The notes beneath the pieces are model-generated. The model saw only the letters and a list, made by a program, of their open reading frames with translations, had not been told where the DNA came from and searched no databases. Position numbers and translations under genes: made by a program. Of a stretch of DNA of 64,000 nt, positions 43,223 through 50,393 are shown in pieces (position 1 is the first letter of the stretch; the number at the start of each line of letters is the position of its first letter). This stretch comes from Chryseobacterium sp. GVT01B (GTDB taxonomy: Bacteria; Bacteroidota; Bacteroidia; Flavobacteriales; Weeksellaceae), in NCBI RefSeq assembly GCF_019970045.1, contig NZ_JAHXYI010000003.1, positions 620,001 to 684,000 on the forward strand, read 5' to 3'.

Positions 43223-44251
43223 TTACTTCTTTTTTGAAGACTTCCTGATATGAAGCTGAGGGGTAAGTACCACTTTTTTCTCAATAGAAACGCCAGATCC
43301 GTTTTCTTTTACGTTCTCTAAAAATACCTGTCCTGCCATTTTCCCCATCAACACTGGAGTCTGATCCACTGAACTGATCGGAAGCTCCATAAACTGAGTA
43401 AACGGTTCATTGGAAAAACCGATAATGGCAACTTCCTGAGGAATTTTTATTTTTCTCTTTTTTAATTCCTGACAGGCACCTAAAGCAGCAAAGTCACTGG
43501 AAGAGAATATAGCGTCAGGAACAGATTTTTTACTCCAAAGTTTTTTAATAGCTTCCGTTCCTTCATCAATAGAACTGCCTGTAAGAATGATATTATCTTC
43601 TTTTATAGGAAGATTATGATCAATTAGGGCTTGTTTATAGCCATTAAGACGGTTCTGGTAAATTTCAAGATTAAGGTCTCCTGCAAAATGACAGATATTC
43701 TTATAACCCTCTTTGATGAGGTGTTCTGTAGCCATATATCCTCCCCGATAATCATCAATCGTTACGGTGCTGATGCCAGCGATATCTTTTTTTCTGTCAA
43801 AAAAGATAATCGGAGTATTGGACGTATCCAGAATGTTTCTGATGTGATTAATATCTGTTGTTGTTTTGGATACAGACATGAAAATACCATCTACCTGAGC
43901 ATTCAGCAACGTGTTAAGTTGTCTTTTTTCAATATTGACATCTTCGTGACTCTGGCAGATGATGACATGATAACCAAGTGGGGAGAGTTCTTCCTCAATT
44001 CCCCGTATTACTGAGGAAAAAAAATTGGTATTGATGTAGGGAACAATAATCCCTACATTTTTGGTTTCACCACTTTTTAAGGCTTTAGCAAGGTTATTTT
44101 GCTTATAGTTCATTTCCTTGGCCGTTTTGCGGACCAGCTCTTTAGTTGCTACGCTTATTCTTGGGTGGTCATTCAATGCTCTCGAAACAGTGGCAACACT
44201 TACGTTGAGCTTATTGGAAATGTCATATATCGTTGCACTTTTCTTGTTCAT
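43223..44251 (-). CDS. LacI family transcriptional regulator of the pectin cluster
   Basis: A regulator of 342 residues. The N-terminal helix-turn-helix and hinge (ATIYDISNKLNVSVATVSRAL, about 5-25, then the ALKSG region near 60) are typical of LacI/GalR repressors. The rest is a periplasmic-binding-protein-like ligand domain (NVGIIVPYINTNFFSSVIRGI; CHFAGDLNLEIYQNRLNGY; AIIGFSNEPFTQFMELPISSVDQ). LacI-type operators with a central CG are found near the DUF4861/PL10, PL1, susC and kduI starts, so this protein is the obvious candidate to bind them. The likely effector is a uronate or KDG-type intermediate (inference). No such site lies before its own start. Confidence 0.9.
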   Translation of the reverse strand: MNKKSATIYDISNKLNVSVATVSRALNDHPRISVATKELVRKTAKEMNYKQNNLAKALKSGETKNVGIIVPYINTNFFSSVIRGIEEELSPLGYHVIICQSHEDVNIEKRQLNTLLNAQVDGIFMSVSKTTTDINHIRNILDTSNTPIIFFDRKKDIAGISTVTIDDYRGGYMATEHLIKEGYKNICHFAGDLNLEIYQNRLNGYKQALIDHNLPIKEDNIILTGSSIDEGTEAIKKLWSKKSVPDAIFSSSDFAALGACQELKKRKIKIPQEVAIIGFSNEPFTQFMELPISSVDQTPVLMGKMAGQVFLENVKENGSGVSIEKKVVLTPQLHIRKSSKKK

Positions 44252-44653
44252 AGAAGTTTTTTCGGGTGTTTTTATAATGCATAAATTCTACGCATTGTTG
44301 ATGTAAATTTAATCAAATTATGGCTATTTAAAAGGAAAATGGCTGAGTTTTATATCATCTGCGTATATATTAACAGAATAGTCTGTTTAGATCCCCCTAA
44401 ATGATTGTTTTTTATATAGATTACATCTTTTGAAACATACAAAAAACTTTGAATTAGAAAATAGTAATGAGGCTATCTCTTATCATTTTACATAAAATGT
44501 TGAACAATTAATATCAGATTGAATATCTGTAAACTTTATGATGACAATATATAACCAATGATGAAAAAGGCTTTGGTAATGTCAGATAATGTTATTAGAT
44601 TTATAATGAGTTCTGAATGACAATATTATTACACCTCACTAAATTTATTAATC
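44252..44653. other. intergenic region between lacI and the fibre cluster
   Basis: These 402 bases are noncoding. The only signal I can support is the promoter of the first pilin-like gene at 44572-44603. Confidence 0.5.
44572..44603 (+). promoter_or_regulatory. promoter of the first pilin-like gene
   Basis: TTTG (44572-44575), a 20-base spacer and TAGATTTA (44596-44603) lie 50 bases before the ATG. The two paralogues have TAGATTTG 52 bases before their ATGs, so spacing and -7 element are shared. Confidence 0.55.
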
Positions 44654-45196
44654 ATGAAAAAGCAAATCTTTATCGTTGCGCTGTCTCTGGGAGCAATGAC
44701 CTTAGGAACCCACCGGGTTATGGCACAAAATTCAGAGCAGGTGAGTACATCAGTAAATATTATTTTATCGGACGTTATTGCAATGGACATTGGCTCTGTT
44801 GCTTCAGAAGGTGCTGTAGATTTTAATTATGGGAGCACAAAAGACTATAATTCATCAAAAAATGTGACCGTTCCCAATAGTTTAGTCATTATTTCCTCCA
44901 AAAATTTTGATGTAAAAGTAAAATCTGAAGGTGCACACTTTGTAAGTGGCGCAAACGTAATTCCTGTAGATATATTACAGGTAAAAGCGATACCGGGCGG
45001 AAGTTTGGTAGGAACCCTGAATGAGGTCACTTTATCTACAACTGACCAGATACTGGTGAGTAATGCAAGTTTAGGCACCAAACAGTCTTTAAATATTGCC
45101 TACTCTATTTCAGCGGAAAATGCATCCAAGGTACTTCTAGGTAAACCACAGGGAACGTATACACAAAAAATAACTTATACAGCCACTGCATTGTAA
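44654..45196 (+). CDS. pilin-like secreted protein 1
   Basis: A small secreted beta-rich protein of 180 residues. The signal peptide ends at about residue 24 (HRVMAQ). The mature N-terminus has alternating hydrophobics (TSVNIILSDVIAMDIG), and the body has VDFNYGSTKDYNSSKNVTV and SSKNFDVKVKSEG. The C-terminus ends in GTYTQKITYTATAL, resembling the final F strand (GxYxxxVxVxY) of chaperone-usher pilins and spore-coat-U or DUF4402-type domains. It has about half its residues in common with the two paralogues downstream. No lipobox or Type V (FimA/Mfa1) features are present. A fibre subunit role is inferred from the neighbouring chaperone and barrel genes. Confidence 0.72.
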   Translation: MKKQIFIVALSLGAMTLGTHRVMAQNSEQVSTSVNIILSDVIAMDIGSVASEGAVDFNYGSTKDYNSSKNVTVPNSLVIISSKNFDVKVKSEGAHFVSGANVIPVDILQVKAIPGGSLVGTLNEVTLSTTDQILVSNASLGTKQSLNIAYSISAENASKVLLGKPQGTYTQKITYTATAL

Positions 45197-45221
45197 CTAA
45201 ATACCAATTTTTAAACAGAAA

Positions 45222-45257
45222 AGCCCTCAATACTACAAAAGTGTTGAGGGCTTTTTT
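45222..45257 (+). terminator. terminator after pilin-like gene 1
   Basis: Stem AGCCCTCAATACT / AGTGTTGAGGGCT (one wobble) with a five-base loop, followed by a T run. Confidence 0.88.
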
Positions 45258-45279
45258 ATTTATCATGCGAATAAACCGT

Positions 45280-45347
45280 GTAGTGATTTTACTACATGAA
45301 CTTCCTTTTTTCACTACAAAGAAACTTTTATCGCCGCTGTAGATTTG
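45280..45347 (+). promoter_or_regulatory. promoter and CACTAC-box array of pilin-like gene 2
   Basis: GTAGTG (45280-45285), TACTAC (45290-45295) and CACTAC (45312-45317) precede TAGATTTG (45340-45347). The last two boxes are direct repeats 22 bases apart, and the final one takes the place of the -33 TTTG, as expected for an activator-dependent promoter. The ATG is 52 bases downstream. Confidence 0.6.
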
Positions 45348-45399
45348 CAGTATACAAAAGAGAACAATTAAATAAAAATAAAAATTAAATATTACTATC

Positions 45400-45945
45400 A
45401 TGACAAAACAAATTGTAATCACAGCCTTAACTTTTGGAGCCATCATATTAGGAACTAATAATGTTCAAGCTCAAAATACTACTGCAACTACAACCGTAAA
45501 CATTACCCTGAACGATGTAATCTCTATAGACGCAGGAAGTACTGCAATTGGTAATACAGTTGACTTTAATTATGCTACTGCAGCAGACTACAACTCTGAT
45601 CAGACGATTACTAAAGCTAACTCTTTAAAAGTTACTTCCACAAAGAACTTTAATGTTAAAGTAAAAGCAGGGGGTGCTAATTTTATGAATGGAACGAACT
45701 TAATCCCTGTAAATGTTTTGACTATCAAAGCAGCTACAGCTGCCGGAACTATGGGTGGAACAAAAAGCGCTGTAGTTTTATCTGCAACGGACCAAACTTT
45801 AGTATCAAACGCTCCTCTTGGAAGTGCATTAACACTGAATCTGGACTACACAATTCCAGCAGCAAAATCATCATCTTCTGATATTTTAGGTAAACCAGCC
45901 GGAACTTATACGCAAACGGTAACTTATACTGCGACTGCTTTATAA
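45400..45945 (+). CDS. pilin-like secreted protein 2
   Basis: A secreted protein of 181 residues, nearly identical to the next gene. The signal peptide ends at VQAQ (residue 25). The mature chain opens TTATTTVNITLNDVISIDAG, an alternating-hydrophobic stretch that could be a first or donor strand. It continues with VDFNYATAADYNSDQTI, STKNFNVKVKAGG and GTNLIPVNVLTI, and ends AGTYTQTVTYTATAL. Only small residues (Ala, Thr, Ser, Gly, Asn) are enriched, there is no cysteine in the mature chain, and the size suits a major fibre subunit. It has its own promoter and terminator, which suits high expression. Confidence 0.76.
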   Translation: MTKQIVITALTFGAIILGTNNVQAQNTTATTTVNITLNDVISIDAGSTAIGNTVDFNYATAADYNSDQTITKANSLKVTSTKNFNVKVKAGGANFMNGTNLIPVNVLTIKAATAAGTMGGTKSAVVLSATDQTLVSNAPLGSALTLNLDYTIPAAKSSSSDILGKPAGTYTQTVTYTATAL

Positions 45946-45970
45946 TAAAAAAACACATCAATTATATATG

Positions 45971-46003
45971 CCCTCAGCACTTTACAGGTATTGAGGGTTT
46001 TTC
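45971..46003 (+). terminator. terminator after pilin-like gene 2
   Basis: CCCTCA pairs with TTGAGGG around a longer imperfect inner stem, followed by TTTTTCT. It corresponds to the terminator after gene 1 (same CCCTCA...TGAGGG base). Confidence 0.75.
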
Positions 46004-46027
46004 TATTTAAACTAAATGAGTAATCCT

Positions 46028-46095
46028 GTAGTGATTTTACTACGCGAACTTCCTTTTTCCACTACAAAGAAACTTTTATTGCAGCTGTAGATTTG
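46028..46095 (+). promoter_or_regulatory. promoter and CACTAC-box array of pilin-like gene 3
   Basis: GTAGTG (46028-46033), TACTAC (46038-46043), CACTAC (46060-46065) and TAGATTTG (46088-46095) repeat the layout before gene 2 with identical spacing. Confidence 0.6.
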
Positions 46096-46147
46096 TAGTG
46101 TTCAAAAGAGAACAATTAAACAAGAATAAAAATTAAATATTACTATC

Positions 46148-46693
46148 ATGAAAAAACAAATCGTAATCGCAGCCTTAACTTTTGGAGCCATCATATTAGG
46201 AATTAATAATGTTCAAGCTCAAAATACAACGGCAACTACAACCGTAAACATTACCCTGAACGATGTAATCTCTATCGACGCAGGAAGTACTGCAATTGGT
46301 AATACAGTTGACTTTAACTATGTTACTGCAGCAGACTATAACTCTGATCAGACGATTACTAAAGCTAACTCTTTAAAAGTTACTTCCACAAAGAACTTTA
46401 ATGTTAAAGTAAAAGCAGGGGGTGCTAATTTTATGAATGGAACGAACTTAATCCCTGTAAATGTTTTGACTATCAAAGCAGCTACAGCTGCCGGAACTAT
46501 GGGTGGAACAAAAAGCGCTGTAGTTTTATCTGCAACGGATCAAACTTTAGTATCAAACGCTCCTCTTGGAAGTGCCTTAACACTGAATCTGGACTACACT
46601 ATTCCAGCGGCAAAATCATCATCTTCTGATATTTTAGGTAAACCAGCCGGAACTTATACACAAACAGTAACTTATACCGCGACTGCTTTATAA
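46148..46693 (+). CDS. pilin-like secreted protein 3
   Basis: A secreted protein of 181 residues differing from protein 2 only at residues 2 (Lys), 8 (Ala), 19 (Ile) and 59 (Val). Just one difference lies in the mature chain. No hairpin terminator is visible in the 81 bases before the chaperone gene, so this copy probably heads the transcript that carries the chaperone, barrel and tip-protein genes. That would couple subunit and assembly-machine synthesis. The fibre-subunit role is an inference. Confidence 0.76.
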   Translation: MKKQIVIAALTFGAIILGINNVQAQNTTATTTVNITLNDVISIDAGSTAIGNTVDFNYVTAADYNSDQTITKANSLKVTSTKNFNVKVKAGGANFMNGTNLIPVNVLTIKAATAAGTMGGTKSAVVLSATDQTLVSNAPLGSALTLNLDYTIPAAKSSSSDILGKPAGTYTQTVTYTATAL

Positions 46694-46774
46694 TTAAATT
46701 TTTAGTTTGCAAAGGTTCCTTTTGCTATGTTTTCAGTAGTTTTGGGAATCTTTTATTATTAAACTATTTACACC

Positions 46775-47575
46775 ATGCACAAGTTTATTCACCTTTTCAT
46801 TTTCTTTATCCTTACAGGGTCTTCTTCACTTCTGGCACAAAGCATCTCTATGTCACCTACACGCTTGTTTTTCACAGGTAATCCGGGAGAAAAAGTAACA
46901 AAGACAGTCACGCTTCAAAACAGTTCGGACAAGGATTATGTCTTTAATCTCAACTATAAAGATTGGGTTAGAGAAGAAGACGGAAATAAAGTTTATCTTG
47001 AAGCAGGCAGTTCAAAAACTTCCAATGCCTCCTGGATGTCTACCTTAGAAAACGCTGTAACAGTTCCTGCCAAAAGTACAAAGGAAATTGTAGTAACCAT
47101 GCAGATCCCGGCAAACGCATCACAGTCTGCAGTTACGAACAGCATGTTGTTTTTCACTCAACTTCCTCAGCAGGCAGATAAGGCACGTATTCAGAATGGT
47201 ATTGGTATTATCACCTTGTTTGAGGTGGGACTTCACATCTTTTATACTCCACCGGGAAACCATGTAAAAAGTTTAGATATTACCAATATTTCAGAGGCGA
47301 GTAATGAGAATGCAGCGAACAGAAAAGTCGCAGTAAGCATCCATAATGATGGTAACACTATCAATGATGCCACCGTTGAGTTTGAACTAACCAATACAGA
47401 CAGTGGTAAGGAAATAAAGTTGCCTGCAATTTCCATCTCCATGCTTCCGGATACCAATCAGGTTGTTCAATTTTCTTTACCAGAGAATATTTCAGGGAAC
47501 TTCCTTGGCGTGGCTATTATCAAAATGGCAGAATCCAATGATTTACGTGTAGGAGAAAAAAACTTTAAATTTTAA
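46775..47575 (+). CDS. PapD-like periplasmic chaperone
   Basis: A secreted protein of 266 residues with a signal peptide (1-22, ends SSLLAQ) and two Ig-like domains. The start of domain 1, SISMSPTRLFFTG, matches the PapD/FimC opening (S-x-x-x-T-R-x-x-F-x-G), with Arg30 in the place of the subunit-anchoring Arg8. Residues 145-160 (IITLFEVGLHIFYTPP) match the G1 strand and the following FYRP motif of pilus chaperones. The second anchoring Lys does not look conserved; the place seems to hold His. The second domain carries NRKVAVSIHNDGNTI. It should bind the pilin-like subunits in the periplasm and hand them to the adjacent barrel protein, whose gene starts within 35 bases. Confidence 0.8.
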   Translation: MHKFIHLFIFFILTGSSSLLAQSISMSPTRLFFTGNPGEKVTKTVTLQNSSDKDYVFNLNYKDWVREEDGNKVYLEAGSSKTSNASWMSTLENAVTVPAKSTKEIVVTMQIPANASQSAVTNSMLFFTQLPQQADKARIQNGIGIITLFEVGLHIFYTPPGNHVKSLDITNISEASNENAANRKVAVSIHNDGNTINDATVEFELTNTDSGKEIKLPAISISMLPDTNQVVQFSLPENISGNFLGVAIIKMAESNDLRVGEKNFKF

Positions 47576-47608
47576 AATTAAGCTTTGAAACCACAGAATG
47601 GAATATCA

Positions 47609-50383
47609 ATGCTAAGAAAAACAATCTTATTTTTTGTATTTGTTCTTCTGCACTTTTCGTTGGCCTTTGCGCAGGAAAAGAAGGATATTCAAATCCATTT
47701 TGAAAATGACAGTGTAGCTGTTGAGAAGGGTTCTACTTTTACTAATTTCCTGGTCATTGAGAATAAAAGTTCTGAAGAGATTATCATTCAGAATATCATA
47801 CCTCAGGAAAAATATCCGGGATTGCTTTTCTATCCCAAAAATGATTTTACCTTAGGTGCGGGTCAGTCTAAAAATCTTCCTGTGAAACTGATCGCCAACG
47901 TGGATTTTATGAAACTGAGATCCAATGAGATCAAATTCCAGGTTTCTTATACCAGCTCAACGGTTACCAGAGCTGAAATCGCCTCTTTCTTCGTTGATAA
48001 AGAAGAGAACAAAAACATTGCAATTTATACCGACACCTACGAAAATTTCATTAACCCTGCTTTGCCCCAATCTTCAATTCTGTTGACTGTAGAAAACCAA
48101 GGTTATAGTAAACGAACTGTTAGAATTGATTTGCAATCTATTCCTGACGGTTTGGAAATAATGCCAAAACAACAAACCATATCTCTGGAAGGCCTGGAAA
48201 AACAAACGGTTGAGATCAAAATTGCGGTCAGAAAACAGAATACACTTTATCCGGAATTTAATATTAATGCAATTGTCACAGACCTGCTTGATAATAAAAT
48301 CGTGGGAAGCAACACACTTTACTTAGTCATTTTATCGCACAACAGACAACTTGCCCGCGGAAACGAAGCGGTGAGCGGAAGTAATTTTGCGGAAATCAGC
48401 TATAATGAAAACAGTTCAGGTTTCAATTATCTTCAATTAAGGGGAAATACAGCATTTCGGGTAACTGACAATTTAAAATCTCGCTTCAATATCGGTGCAG
48501 ATTACTATGTTGAAGATGGCCGTTATAACCTGTATGATACCTGGCTGGAGCTGGAGAGAAAAAATACGGTATTACGGGTGGGAAATGTTAATAGCAGTGA
48601 TTACGATTACCCGGTTTTCGGAAGAGGTGGGAAGGTTTCTACCAAATTTGGTGAAAATAATCAGATTGAAATTCTTGGGCTGGAAAATAATTATAATCTG
48701 TATGGTACTTATTTCCAACAAACGGAAGGATCTACCATTGTGGGTGCAAAATATGCTTTTGGGAATGCTAAATCTTTCAATGGGAAAGTGTCTTATATAT
48801 TCGATCATGATCCGCGCTTTAACATAGATACGCAGGTAGCGAACGCGGTAACATCATTTTTAATTAACGATAAAAATACAATTCGCACGGAGGTTGGTGT
48901 GAGCCACGAAAAAGGCCTCTTGAACAAAGATGAAAATGCAGGAGCTTCAATGGGAGCCAATTACGATGGGAAAATAGGGAGCTGGGATATACAATCTGTC
49001 AATTCCTTTGCTACCAAAAGTTATGCAGGGATCAAAAGGGGATCTTTTTTCTTAAATCAAAGGATTGGTCGCCAATTTTCTGCTGCTCAGCGCGCTTTTA
49101 TACAATATCAGAATTCGCAGATAGAGCCTGAGTTCCTGAGTTTTCAGGGTACATCAACCCAACCTGGGAATACCTCTAATTTACGTTATTATTTCAACAG
49201 TACAGAAGCTTTGGGATTAGGCTATCAGTTTTCTTTAAAGAAGTGGAATTTTCTATTTTCTCCAAAGGTTGAAAAGCAAAAAACAGCTAATTTTTACACA
49301 TCCCAGGAGCTTTTTTCATACCGGTTGGAAGCTAATATCAGCACTACATTAGGAGCTCATGGATTAAACCTGACAGCGGAATATTCTTATTCAAAAGAGA
49401 ACGATAGAGCGGACTGGTTCAACAGTTTGAAAACAACTCTATCTTACAGATATAAATCATTCTCCCTCAACGGAACAGCCCAATGGAACGCAACCAGTGT
49501 CTTTGATTTAAATTCTTATTATGATGTAAGCCGTAATTTCGCCAACTATAATGTTTACGCCTCGTATAATTTCCAGATGTTTAATCATAATCTGACTGGA
49601 TCTTTTTCAGCCGGAGCCTTCTATTCAGAACTTTATAAAAATTTAAACAGCAATATCACCGGTAATCTGGAATATAAGATTTCGCCTTCATGGTCTACCA
49701 CAGGTTATTTTAATCTTTCCGGTTATAAATCTACGGCTGAATATGCAACCAGTGGCAGTTATTACCAGTTCAGAGTGGGGATTAAAAAATATTTTACCAC
49801 AGCAACAGCTCTCGGAAATCATAAAGTGGCTTTCCAGTTCTTTGAAGATAAAAATTTCAATGGACTTCTTGAATCCGGCGAATCGGTACTTGCTAATGAA
49901 ATTGTAAAGCTGGACAATTATGTAGCGATGACGGATAAAAATGGAAAAGTAGTTTTTCAGAATGTGCCTGAAGGTACTTACACACTGAAAGTGAACGAAA
50001 GTGCGGGTGCCCGATTGATGATGGATCCTGTCATTATGGTACATAGCAATATTAACCGCAAAGTGGGCTTGGTAAAAAACATCAGGGTAAGTGGGAAATT
50101 AACAGAGATTAAGCAAGCCTACGATGTTTTGGAAACGGATGTAACCGGAATAGTGGTGTATGCAAAAAGTGAAGATGGCATAATCTATACTGCCGTGGTT
50201 AATCAAAAAAATGAGTTTGAGTTTTTCCTGAAAGATGGAAAATACAACCTCTATATTGAAAATGACAAATACAGCTATACACAACCCACCCAAACTATTC
50301 AGGTGACTAAGGAAGGTTACTCAAAAACCGTAGTTTTTGAATATAAGAAGAAAGACACCACCATTAAGGTGAAAAAGTTTTAA
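47609..50383 (+). CDS. usher-like outer-membrane beta-barrel protein
   Basis: A protein of 924 residues from the ATG at 47609; a TTG at 47585 adds eight residues before the signal peptide (ends LAFAQ). About 23-240 are two Ig-like domains (SVAVEKGSTFTNFLVIENKS; SILLTVENQGYSKRTVRIDL). About 255-715 is a run of amphipathic strands with many aromatic ends (FNIGADYYVEDGRYNLYDTW), typical of an outer-membrane barrel. About 730-800 is a CnaB/SdrD-like domain (FFEDKNFNGLLESGESVLAN; TDKNGKVVFQNVPEGTYTLKV), and a second such domain lies at about 835-905. The layout parallels a FimD/CfaC usher (periplasmic N-domain, barrel, C-terminal beta-sandwiches), but I see no plug domain and no clear sequence identity. 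An outer-membrane secretion or assembly role is inferred from the operon. Confidence 0.68.
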   Translation: MLRKTILFFVFVLLHFSLAFAQEKKDIQIHFENDSVAVEKGSTFTNFLVIENKSSEEIIIQNIIPQEKYPGLLFYPKNDFTLGAGQSKNLPVKLIANVDFMKLRSNEIKFQVSYTSSTVTRAEIASFFVDKEENKNIAIYTDTYENFINPALPQSSILLTVENQGYSKRTVRIDLQSIPDGLEIMPKQQTISLEGLEKQTVEIKIAVRKQNTLYPEFNINAIVTDLLDNKIVGSNTLYLVILSHNRQLARGNEAVSGSNFAEISYNENSSGFNYLQLRGNTAFRVTDNLKSRFNIGADYYVEDGRYNLYDTWLELERKNTVLRVGNVNSSDYDYPVFGRGGKVSTKFGENNQIEILGLENNYNLYGTYFQQTEGSTIVGAKYAFGNAKSFNGKVSYIFDHDPRFNIDTQVANAVTSFLINDKNTIRTEVGVSHEKGLLNKDENAGASMGANYDGKIGSWDIQSVNSFATKSYAGIKRGSFFLNQRIGRQFSAAQRAFIQYQNSQIEPEFLSFQGTSTQPGNTSNLRYYFNSTEALGLGYQFSLKKWNFLFSPKVEKQKTANFYTSQELFSYRLEANISTTLGAHGLNLTAEYSYSKENDRADWFNSLKTTLSYRYKSFSLNGTAQWNATSVFDLNSYYDVSRNFANYNVYASYNFQMFNHNLTGSFSAGAFYSELYKNLNSNITGNLEYKISPSWSTTGYFNLSGYKSTAEYATSGSYYQFRVGIKKYFTTATALGNHKVAFQFFEDKNFNGLLESGESVLANEIVKLDNYVAMTDKNGKVVFQNVPEGTYTLKVNESAGARLMMDPVIMVHSNINRKVGLVKNIRVSGKLTEIKQAYDVLETDVTGIVVYAKSEDGIIYTAVVNQKNEFEFFLKDGKYNLYIENDKYSYTQPTQTIQVTKEGYSKTVVFEYKKKDTTIKVKKF

Positions 50384-50393
50384 ATTTAAAAGT

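Larger units (their letters stand above)
45270..46693 (+). repeat. tandem gene duplication, about 748-bp unit
   Basis: Promoter, leader and coding region of pilin-like gene 2 (about 45270-45945) are repeated as gene 3 (about 46018-46693) with a period of 748 bases. Coding copies differ at four residues (2, 8, 19, 59), three of them in or near the signal peptide. Upstream regions are also nearly identical. This is recent duplication or gene conversion. Confidence 0.88.
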
